In this document: positions 11,891-21,136 of the stretch, one piece after another
Numbering within the stretch: the stretch's first letter is position 1
How the letters are laid out: each line of letters starts with the position of its first letter
Source: Daphnia carinata
Taxonomy: Eukaryota > Arthropoda > Branchiopoda > Diplostraca > Daphniidae
Assembly: GCF_022539665.2 (NCBI RefSeq)
Contig: NC_081337.1
Location: 3,076,679 to 3,140,678, forward strand
Length of the DNA: 64,000 nt
Reading direction: 5' to 3'
The notes under the pieces: generated by a model
The model's database searches: none
The model's input: the letters and a program-made list of their open reading frames with translations, nothing else
What the model was told of the DNA's origin: nothing
Translations under genes and position numbers: made by a program

Positions 11891-13115
11891 CTTGACTCGA
11901 AAGTCTGTTGCTCATATAACGAATAATGGACTGTTTACATTGAATATTCGTTTACAATGCAACAAAATAAAACTTGAATTCGAAGCAAACACTTTTGTTG
12001 GGGTAGGGCACAGCACGAGAGAGTCGGTCCTGATCCTTGAAACTATAAATGAATGCTGTTTTAGAGCAATAACCTGACAGACCTGCCTCCTCAATGGACT
12101 GGCAAGCAAGTGCAGGAAATAGGGGATATGGTAGAGGAGACTGAGAGCTGAAACTATTTATCTTACCATACCCTACCTTTAGGCATGGGCAGATACGAAG
12201 GCAGACGATGTCTAGGTTGCCATGCCTTTTTAAAGATTGCCTATTATGTTGCTGTTATATAACCGCAAATAGAGCAAGATGGTGCAGTATGTTCTCCATT
12301 AGATTAAAAAAAATTCCTACCATTTTTCTTACAATGTAATATGTCCTGTGCGTGAAAATTGAGATTGTGGGTGTAAGCGGAGGATTAAAAGGGATACTGG
12401 GCCGTAACTCAGCTACATAGATCATGTTCAGCAACGTCCACTTAGTTAGAATTTATAGTCAATTAGCCATAAGTTTCATTTTGCTGATCTGCCTATGTAA
12501 ATTAAAACAAGTGTAAAAATGAATCTTACTGTGATCTTCAGACCACAAAAATTTTCAGAAAACAGATCTCTTCCCACTGTCTTAGCTTTATCGACAGTCT
12601 AAGATTGGAGGAGACACACAGCTGCTTATGTGTATTTGGTATATTGTATAGAAATGGTAAAGAATTTTGATGATGAACATGGGCCATCTTCAACATCTTG
12701 CCCCAAGAGACTGTTGCATTGGTCTGCTAACATCCCTCGGAATCTCACAACTTCGAAAGACGCTTTCCCACGAACTAATACAGCGCCCGCTAAACGATTG
12801 CTAAACAAGATGATTACGTTTGCTTGCTCATTGCTTTGTTTTCCTCATTTCGACATCTGGATGTGGTGAAACGACTAGTCGACATTTGCCATCGTCTCTT
12901 GGGGCTTTTGGCGTTTTATGTTCGATGCGAAGGCCCTCGACAGTCAGTCGAATTTCAAACGCTGAGCGATCGAGTGTTACATGATAATTCGCTTTAAAAT
13001 ATTGGAAACTGCTAATCAGCGTTGTATTTCAACGAGTCACGAATTTACGCAAACGTTATTTCGCATCCGTTAGCTTTGCATTATCTTTTGAGGTCATATT
13101 TGGAAACGTTAGGAA
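11891..13115. other. Spacer between duplicated units
   Basis: No intact gene. The right-hand 430 bp (about 12686-13115) is the second copy of the direct repeat. Nothing else is recognisable. Confidence 0.5.
12686..13115. repeat. Direct repeat, copy 2 (partner about 9328-9772)
   Basis: Aligns with the region upstream of copy 1, including a minus-strand reading segment with VLVRGK.SF in both copies, and ends at the ATG at 13116. Confidence 0.75.
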
Positions 13116-14865
13116 ATGGAACTTAGACGGCCATTGTCAAACCGCAACCAAACAACCAATTGGCGTTTGCTGGAAAATTCGAGAAATTTTCCCCATCGTC
13201 CACCATCATCAGAGTAAGTTAGTGTCATTATTTTAATCGTAAGCACATTTTTGGGCCCGTAACTGTATTCTTTGTATAAAATACCGAGGCTTGTTCAGTC
13301 GGTAGCATTAGCATTATGAAATAAGATATGTACCACTGTAGCATTCAGTTCTTGTAACAGAAATTTGATGCCAGTCTCCGAGGATGTTATTGGCCTAGTG
13401 ACTTATGCTAAAGCCACGTTTAAAACACTCGCGGTGAAATACCTAGAACACAGCTACACTTATAGTCGCAGTGGTTTTTTAAAAATCTAAAACATCTCTT
13501 TATCGTTTTTCATTTGATTAGGAAGCGTAATTTTACACGGATCAATCTGGATACAAAATTTTATGAAGGGCAAGATGTGGAAGGCATCCATCTGTTGACA
13601 GATTTCGACTATGTGCGACAGCTCCAGATGCGTTTGGGCCGCTTTGCTGATGGACCCGAAGACTTCTTTCCAGCAAATTGGCCCGTCTCACTATCGATGG
13701 AAAACATCAGCAAGCTTACGCCCAGCCAGTATGTGGTGGCTCCTAAACCAACTGGACCGCGTTTTCTTCTTTACGTTGACTCTTCCGGCGATATGTTTCT
13801 AGAAAACATGACCCAACACATCTTCCGCGTGGATGAAGATCATGCCGTCAAGATGAATTCATTCGATGGGCGACCTATCACTGACACTGTCCTGGACGGT
13901 GTCTTTTGTAAAGAGAAACGTAATCGCGATGACAATTGCAGTGGCGGAGAGGAGAGTTCGGAGAAGTTGACATTTGTAATTCGGGATGCAATTCGATGTG
14001 AGGGTTTGAAGCTGACAGACATGGGCATAATGGAACGTATTGATTTTGTCAAGGTAAATTAACTGACGATGAAATTGTTATCTAATTCGAAATTTGACTG
14101 ATATAACATCATTGGATAGGAAGGAATTATGAAACCACGATTGTACGCGTTGAAAAACAGCAAGGAGTCTAACGAAAATGAGGCGTTCAACCTGGATATA
14201 GTCGAACACTTCGATGCTTACCAAACTGAGAGCTATTTGGACAATGAATTCGAAGAGCACTATAAATATCCATTTCGTTCATTCGTCTTCTATCCGCGAA
14301 GGAAGGTTAGTTTTCGAATTTTTGATATCTTATGCGTATTATTACGTTTCGCTTTTAAAGGGTTACGTCTGTGGAACCGATTACGACATCTTTAAATGGA
14401 CGGAAAATGAGGTTCAGTTATGCAGTTTTCGTCTTAGAATCCCAAAAGGAATTGAAGAGTAAGAGGCAATGTTTGTTATTCGTTTATAACTCTTACTTGA
14501 TTATTGTTATTATATTTTAGACCGGAAGAAGCCGATCTCCTCATCGGTGGTCCTTACAGGACAGAAATTAAATGGGAAACAATTCCGCTTACGGATGAAC
14601 TTCGAAAGCTCGACGGCCAGATTGTAGACTGTCGCTATGTAGATCATCATTGGGTGTTCGTTAAAGAACGTCTCGACCGCAACCATCCCAATGGAAAGAG
14701 TGCGCTGTTAGGTATATTTTAACGTTGTTCTTAATTAAACCAGAGAATTTGTAATGTTAATTTCATTTCTCTGATGGTAATGTAGGGAAAATAGGTGCCC
14801 AAGAACATCCCGTATCGCGTGAGTTTCTCTTGACATCTTTGAACAAAGACGCCAAATTTCATTGA
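13116..14865 (+). CDS. mRNA guanylyltransferase-like protein, copy 2
   Basis: Six exons (13116-13213, 13522-14053, 14120-14305, 14361-14458, 14521-14711, 14786-14865) give 394 aa in frame. It is a tandem paralogue of the gene at 9773. Motif I reads APKPTGPR, keeping Lys but with Thr for Asp. Motif III reads TVLDGVF. The motif IV DG is absent. Motif V reads FKWTENEVQLCSFRLR, keeping the first Lys but not the second. The OB fold has LTDELRKLDGQIVDC and WVFVKERLDRNHPNG. No triphosphatase domain is present. The C-terminal tails of the two copies differ after PVSRE(F/L)L. Conservation of frame, exon phases and the OB-fold motif in both copies argues for retained function. Substrate and RNA-capping ability are unknown. 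Confidence 0.8.
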
Positions 14866-15104
14866 AAAAACAAATATCATGCATTGTCATTTAAATATTT
14901 AACAAAGATTTCTGTTGAAATATGTCGGTAATTGAACAGGGCACCCCTTTAATCGTATCTTAACCTGGAAAAAAATACAATCGTTTATAATAAAAGACCT
15001 AAATCACTGGCATTGGGGGTTACGAAAAAGCTCATGACTAGCAATTCGCATAAACGTCGGAATAACGACATACTGACTAGCTCAAAAAACAACCTCGAAT
15101 CAAA

Positions 15105-15980
15105 ATGGTTCTCGTTGCAATATGGAACATTATCAGCTTCCTTTTTTATGCCGTTTTCTACGTCATTGCCTTTATCTTTGTATGTTTCGCAATCTTCCTT
15201 TTTCTCGGTTTGTGTTGCGCGTGTCTGTGTGGCCGTGTTACGTACTACCGTTCCAAAATCAAATTGGTACTCGGAGGATTACCAGAACTGAAATCAAACA
15301 AGGGAAAAAGCATACAATCCGTTATGCATTCGCTGGCGAAGAAGGGCATGAACGAGGCGGATGCACGGCCTCTCATTTCCCGGGTCGAACGGTGGAATGA
15401 AATGAATCGCCTCGTGAACATGTTGACGGATAATCAACCGGCGCTGTTGGATAATGTGACCAATGACATCCAAGTACTTGTCGGCCATCACGGACTTGAG
15501 CAAGATCAACTAGAAGCAGATTTGGTACAAATCATTGTCAACAAAGCACTGGAAGATTGTTCAAAGACACACCTGTTGGCCCATCTCTGTCACCGGTTGA
15601 TTAAAAGTCAAACCTCCTGGACACAAAGCCTTATCCACCTACTGTTCCAGATCGTCGTCAAAGAGATCAACACACTGGCTGACGTGCGCAAAAAGGATAA
15701 TGCCATCAAACTAATGGCTGCCATTTTCAAGAGAAAAGTTCCAGGAGTACCTGACGATTGGATCACTGACACAGCCAAATGGTTGATCAAACGCTTCGAT
15801 GCAGAGATCGAACACTCCAGCGAACAACTGTGCCTCTTTTTGTCGACCATATTAGTCAACGAATACGATGATGACTGTAACTTAATTCCATCGCAACAAA
15901 GGCGATTGTTGTCCTGTGTTGACGCACTCGAAAAAGCGATTCGCGATCGAAATGCTAACGTCGAAGAGGAAACTCGCTAA
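15105..15980 (+). CDS. Single-exon membrane-anchored protein with MIF4G/HEAT-like helical region
   Basis: 291 aa without introns, unlike its neighbours. Residues 1-43 are almost wholly hydrophobic and Cys-rich (VAIWNIISFLFYAVFYVIAF, then a CCACLCG end), implying one or two membrane segments. The remainder is helical: RWNEMNRLVNMLTDNQPAL, VQIIVNKALEDCSKTHLLAH, LCHRLI, KLMAAIFKRKVPG and SEQLCLFLSTILVNEYDDD follow the spacing of MIF4G domains (a ...ifekAl....yA.LC..L pattern). The MIF4G call is by eye and modest; another HEAT-type fold is possible. It starts 240 bp after the guanylyltransferase-like copy 2, on the same strand. A polyadenylation signal AATAAA lies at 16063-16068. A decayed twin follows copy 1. 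Confidence 0.65.
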   Translation: MVLVAIWNIISFLFYAVFYVIAFIFVCFAIFLFLGLCCACLCGRVTYYRSKIKLVLGGLPELKSNKGKSIQSVMHSLAKKGMNEADARPLISRVERWNEMNRLVNMLTDNQPALLDNVTNDIQVLVGHHGLEQDQLEADLVQIIVNKALEDCSKTHLLAHLCHRLIKSQTSWTQSLIHLLFQIVVKEINTLADVRKKDNAIKLMAAIFKRKVPGVPDDWITDTAKWLIKRFDAEIEHSSEQLCLFLSTILVNEYDDDCNLIPSQQRRLLSCVDALEKAIRDRNANVEEETR

Positions 15981-16062
15981 GAGATAAAACCGGAAAATGG
16001 AAATGCGTAGTCTCTAGATTGAGTAGGATGTTTAGATTGACTTTCCGCTCAATGATAATTTC

Positions 16063-16068
16063 AATAAA
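16063..16068 (+). terminator. Polyadenylation signal AATAAA
   Basis: Canonical hexamer 83 bp after the stop at 15980. Confidence 0.7.
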
Positions 16069-16080
16069 ATATCGTTCAAA

Positions 16081-16690
16081 CTATTCTTGACTTATTTGTA
16101 ACTCATTTAATTTTAAGAACAACAAGCAGAACACGGATGCATTAGAAAATCCTCCAGTGCAAATCCTGAGAGGTAAACGTTCTTTTGCCTGTCGTAATCG
16201 ATAAGGTAAACAGCTGGAGTGATAACATGAAATATTAAATCGGTTATCGAAACGGAAACATCACGCACAAAAGCAATCGCGGGAATTTAACGAGGCCCTT
16301 GTAGCAAAACTAGACGGATATATGGTTGCCATAATCAGCCATTGACTTCAAAGTTGCGCACAGGGAACGTAGGGTTATGTGTACGATTACGCCAGGTAAC
16401 CAAACCTGTGATTTCCTACAATGTGCATTTCTTACATCCACGGAAAATAGCCGTTTCCATCAGGATCGCGTACGGATCCTCTATATTGATTGTCAAAAAA
16501 TGACATGTTTGTTTGGGAGATTGTTTTATTTTTCGAGGAGATACAAACTACGGATAAAGTTCTGAAATGCAATACACTGACGAGGAAGTTGATCGATAAA
16601 AAGCAGGGCCACCGTGGTGAGTGAACATCAACAAGCAACGCAACAACCATACAAATTCGTGTTATAAATTAAATAGGATTAAACAATTGA
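16081..16690. other. Spacer without recognised gene
   Basis: AT-rich, no supportable coding exon, RNA gene or repeat. It lies between convergent gene ends. Confidence 0.5.
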
Positions 16691-17635
16691 TCACTGAATC
16701 TTTGATTTGCTGGGGATGGATCGTAGGTTTTTAGTAATTTTCACATTAGTCGTTTTTCGAATGCCATCAGTGGAGATAGCAGATGCGGCCGGAATCGATG
16801 CCCTCGTTGCTTTACGTATGTGACTGCTGACGACCACCACCTTAGAGCTGGAATTTTCCTTACGTTTCTGTACTCTGTGTTCTGTTGATTGCTTTACTAT
16901 CTTCTTCGATCGCACGGCTTCCTCTTTACTTGGATTTTCTTTATCGATTACCTTAGGCTATTTAATTCAATAACAATCAAATCGTTCTCAAGTGATATTT
17001 GCATTTGAAAAACATACCGTTTGGATTGGTGGTGTTGTTACAGGTAACGATTGATCTGTTCCAGTTAAGGAATTGTCTTCGTTCGACTCATCTTTACCCG
17101 TATCGATTCGATATTTCCCTTTGAAACTAGATAATAAAAATATAATAGATATATTTGAAAACAAAAGAAACGTTGTATAGTAAACTGACCGCGTGAGAGC
17201 CGTTGCGACGTGATTGGTGGCTGCCAACCGACTCATTCCTGTCAGTGTTACCTTACCAACGAGATGTTGCGTCCGGATGTGAAGTTTCCTCAGCCAATCT
17301 TCCATCTCCTCACCTGTGCACTCGAAATCATCATCGAAATCGCTTGGCAAAACGGCCAGTTGATTGCGATTATCATTCTGTCTGTCTCCATCGACTTCTT
17401 CATCATCCAATTCGCCAACCATTTTCTTTTTACGATGGAAGACACGATCAGCCGCGTTTTCCAAGCTGAACATTTTCACTGCCGTCTCGATGGCTTTACA
17501 AAAATTCATTCAAATTATTATATTCAACTTAGATGTTAATGTTTAATATCATTTCTTACCTTCATCTTCATCTTGAATTTGTTGTTGAGCTCTCATTTGC
17601 CTCCTAGGCATGTTGACGTATTCGGCTTTCTCCAT
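16691..17635 (-). CDS. Unrecognised 251-aa protein, acidic N-terminal half and basic Ser/Thr-rich C-terminus
   Basis: Four exons (17560-17635, 17190-17493, 17018-17126, 16691-16957) join in frame from an ATG at 17635 (MEKAEYVNMPRRQMRAQQQI). The first half has a short helical stretch (IETAVKMFSLENAADRVFHR), an acidic segment (LPSDFDDDFECTGEEMEDW) and LRKLHIRTQHLVGKVTLTG. The second half is low complexity and strongly basic (SKKIVKQSTEHRVQKRKENS; TKNLRSIPSKSKIQ), which would suit a chromatin, RNA or microtubule binder. No known family was recognised. Gene structure is well supported by splice sites and phase; function is unknown. Confidence 0.65.
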
Positions 17636-18917
17636 TTCTCAAACAGCTCAAGAAAACTGACTACCTCTCTAGTTTCGAAACTTTAGCAAACTACAAAACA
17701 ATACGTCTATGCAATACCTGTCAGCACTACCAAACCTCTTGTTTGTTTTTCATTTTTGGAAAGGGGGGAACGATTTTAGTTTGTTCCGTCCAGTGTTCAT
17801 ACCCAATCCGAATAGAAATCAATGACATGGGGCGTGGACTGAGCTGCCATTCCCATTTTGAAATCATATTTGTATGGAGCTTTTCTGTATACTGCATGGC
17901 GTGCGTTCAAATGACAGTGAAAAATGGAAACCATATATACCATTCGTTATTGTAGCGCTCGTCCAACATTCTATAGCAACTCGGCTTGAAATATAGTGGA
18001 CATGATTGAAGCCCAAGTTATACGCCTTCGATCAATCAAAATGTTTTGGCAGCATATCGAATAAAGTTCCCATGGCACATTCCACCGTGTCATAGACAAA
18101 TGATTTTGAAGATAAAGATGTTTTCTTTCCACATTTGTAAAACCTGGTCTAAATTTCAGTCTTTATAATGTGAAAAACTATTCATGACTGTTGGTCAGTA
18201 GCAGTTAATGAATCGTATATGTACAATAAAACAATATGCAATAAAAGACATAAATTTTTTTTTAGCATGTTTTTTTTTTCTTGTTATTGCCAATACTACT
18301 GAAAACGGCACGCTATCTTCGCCTTTTTTCTGCCCGTTCGCAATGCTATACTTATGTTACATCACGTTATCGGTCGATGGAGAACTTTTGTTTTGCTACT
18401 TATTGGCCGATTAAACGAATTGTTTGTTTTCGTTGGCTTTGACTGTACAAAACTGAATGGAATGACCTTTTAAAAATTACGTGTGCTGTAGACCTGTTAA
18501 CATCCCTCAATAGCAGGGACAATCTGATGGCAAAATAATGGTATATCTGTTGTATTGGTAGAAAGGGAGAGGCGGAATGGTTTATTGACGGAGAAGTGAC
18601 TGATTGTATTACTTATTTATTCAGGACAAGCTTTTTATCCTTGAAGTTCGTGTCACGCTAATAAACAATCAAACTGCCTCTATGGAACTTTTCGCCAAGT
18701 TTTGTAGAGAAACATGTTAGTTGCGTTAACATTATACAATTCATCAATTTAAATTGGTTTGAGGCGTTTGATTATAAAGCCACCAAACGCCTTGAAATGG
18801 AACTGCTTTTCTCCTGTTTGCTACCAATCCATCCGGAGCTGTTTCCTACGCTCCACTAAAGCTATGTCTGTCAACGAATAGACATACGAAAAGCAAGAGG
18901 AAAATGATGATGTCTCT
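17636..18917. other. Spacer without recognised gene
   Basis: AT-rich, no coding exon or repeat supported. It should hold the promoter of the minus-strand gene ending at 17635. Confidence 0.5.
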
Positions 18918-18989
18918 GATCCTGCCAGGGATCGAACCTGGAATCTCTTGCTCCGTAGGCAAGCGCCTCATCCATTGGGCCACAGGACC
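18918..18989 (-). tRNA. tRNA-Arg(ACG), CTTGC-stem type
   Basis: 72-nt cloverleaf on the minus strand. Acceptor GGTCCTG pairs with CAGGATC. The anticodon stem CTTGC/GCAAG encloses loop CTACGGA, anticodon ACG (Arg, CGN after A34 editing to inosine). T-arm CCAGG-TTCGATC-CCTGG is intact, so box B is normal. TTTT occurs about 16 nt downstream. The anticodon stem differs from the CCTGA type at 23-24 kb, so it is a separate sequence class. Confidence 0.85.
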
Positions 18990-19984
18990 ATGTTAATTTA
19001 GCAGCTAAGAAGTTAAGAGTATAAACAGTGCAATTTGAGCTCCCAGTCTTCTTCACCATGTTTTATTTTCGCACTTTCCACCTCCAGTTGCCTATCACCT
19101 TGAACAGGAAAATAGAAAAGCAGCCTTGAAAAAGTAATTAACGATCCATGAAGATACCCAAGAACAGGTTTCCTTGCGGAATAGTTTCAGACATTAGAGA
19201 AGCCTTGGATTGGATGGATCTAAAATACATTTTGGCTGTCTCGCTTTTCTCAAGCAATCGCTTATGAAATACTCGGAGAACGGCACACAATTATACGCTG
19301 CTTTGCTGTAATGACGGATCCTGTTTTTTTGCATATAATTGTCATGTTGCTCATTACTGCTATACGGATATTGATTGATGCTAACCCAATTTTGTAATAC
19401 GTCGTTGCGGAGATTACTAGATTATTGTTAAATGGGTCGTGACATTCGCTTAAGCCTATAATTACATTGCCAAGTACATCTGATAGTAATTGCTGCGTGT
19501 AACGTTTGTGTCTGTTCAGGTAGGATCGTTTAAATGATGGGATGCAACCAAAACTCGAGAATCGTTAGCCCTAGGTCGAACTATTTATTGCCTTATACCT
19601 GATGGTGAAAGTAGATCGTTAGCAAGTAGGTATAATTAGGCATGCTTTAATTCTAGATAACACATAACAAAATATTATTGACCATATCTCATTTGTTAGA
19701 CTAAATATTACGTGATAATTAGTCCACAATGATACACTCTCAGGTTATTACTGCTCTCGTGTAACCATCTAACCTACGATAAACGTTAATTTCCTTCCTT
19801 ACAGTACGTGATGACCCTCCTTTATAAGTGTAGCCGTGCTCATCTGTTAGGCTGACGAGTCAAGAAGGATATTTCCAGTCGACGAGACGTCTTGATTTAG
19901 CTGTCCACTGCCACCGAATCAAGACAGGTAATAAACTTACAGGTTACAAGGTCCAGTTCCTCATGTTTTATATTTCAACAGGAA
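18990..19984. other. Spacer and 5' leader of the secreted-protein gene
   Basis: No coding exon to 19984. The right end holds a TATA-like element, a probable transcription start, and a short 5'UTR intron (GTAATA after 19926 to the AG at 19980-19981). Confidence 0.5.
19822..19845 (+). promoter_or_regulatory. Possible TATA box and initiator for the 19985 gene
   Basis: TTATAAG at about 19822 is followed by an initiator-like TCATCT at about 19840. The spacing is slightly shorter than usual, so this is tentative. Confidence 0.3.
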
Positions 19985-20467
19985 ATGCACAAACAAAGGA
20001 AAAATGTCTTTCTACCGTACTCGGTGCTACTCATCTTAGCTCTGAGCTACACGACAGTAGCATCCCCCTATTATTATACCGAACCTCCTCCGCAAGCCAG
20101 CCCGTCAGTCGTGTCACCACCTGAAATTGATCTTTCCATTGAACCGTATCCTGTTCCTCCACATTCAGTGTCATCTTATGCTGCTCCTCTTATTGTGCCA
20201 TTACTCTTTGCTGATTATCAACCGTTTCCTCCAAGCACGAACGCATCCACCGAAACCGCTACTGAAACGATAGCCAATGGAGAATACGGAACTGATTGGA
20301 GTTTAACGAGTACAGACTATGTCACTGAGCCTAGTGAGACTTACGATACGACTCCTGGTGATACAAATTTCTGGATTTTAGAGCCAACGTCTTATGGATC
20401 TGATCCTTATGAAGGCACTACGAACGTACCTATTCATTTGCCGTATCATATTGAAGCAATACTTTAA
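19985..20467 (+). CDS. Small secreted Pro/Ser/Thr-rich protein
   Basis: 160 aa from the ATG at 19985, preceded by a 5'UTR intron ending in TTTCAACAG. Residues 1-27 form a signal peptide (basic MHKQRKN, then FLPYSVLLILALSYTTVA). The mature part is rich in Pro, Ser, Thr and Tyr (YYYTEPPPQASPSVV; STNASTETATETIANG), with potential O- and N-glycosylation sites, as in mucin-like or extracellular-matrix proteins. No domain was recognised. It is possible that the last codons are spliced to a transmembrane-coding stretch at about 20528-20743, but no good donor was found. It sits about 0.7 kb upstream of the IR gene on the same strand. Confidence 0.6.
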   Translation: MHKQRKNVFLPYSVLLILALSYTTVASPYYYTEPPPQASPSVVSPPEIDLSIEPYPVPPHSVSSYAAPLIVPLLFADYQPFPPSTNASTETATETIANGEYGTDWSLTSTDYVTEPSETYDTTPGDTNFWILEPTSYGSDPYEGTTNVPIHLPYHIEAIL

Positions 20468-20527
20468 GTTGATCATCGTATCAATAGGCGTAATGAAAAT
20501 GATTGAGAATCTCTACTGTTATTTAGT

Positions 20528-20743
20528 TTGACATCCTATGGGATTGTTGGAATTTGCACGTACTTGTTTTTCTCATTAATACAACTGTTCATCTATAGCC
20601 GTGTCGCTTGGCTTAAAGAAAATGTCAAAGACGGAGAAAACAAATCAGCGTTGCCTTTGACAACATCAATTGATACGTTCTTATACGAACTGTGCATGCA
20701 GATGTGGAGTTTATGTGAAAGTTCCCTTGGTGATCGTAAATAA
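20528..20743 (+). other. Possible coding exon with one membrane segment
   Basis: Open stretch after a TTATTTAG acceptor-like site. It encodes a hydrophobic run (GIVGICTYLFFSLIQLFIY), then a polar tail to a stop at 20741. It could be a 3' exon of the 19985 gene or chance. No matching donor in the needed phase was convincing. Confidence 0.25.
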
Positions 20744-21136
20744 CGAATAATTGTGGAAATTATTCAACCAAGAATTTTAGCCAGCCGTTCTTCCGTATTC
20801 GTTTCCATGATGAAGTTTTCAAGAAACTGGGATTTGTTTTTGGATTTGCATCGGCATGTGTAAACAAATACGAGTGTAGGGGATTGATACGAGTCCCTTT
20901 GCAAGTGGCAAGGTTCCCACAAGTCAGATACATAACGAAGAAAACATAGTAGGCTACTTGCAAACTGTTTTTGACCATTCCATGAGAATGACGTGCTTTT
21001 GTTACCATATTCTATTTCTAATGGTGGCTGCCGTTTCAGTAAATCCATCAACTTATATTAGTAAATTATAATAAACATTTCAAAAACAAGTTGTGTTTCT
21101 TAATGATTACGGATTTTTAAAGAATCATCGAATGGA

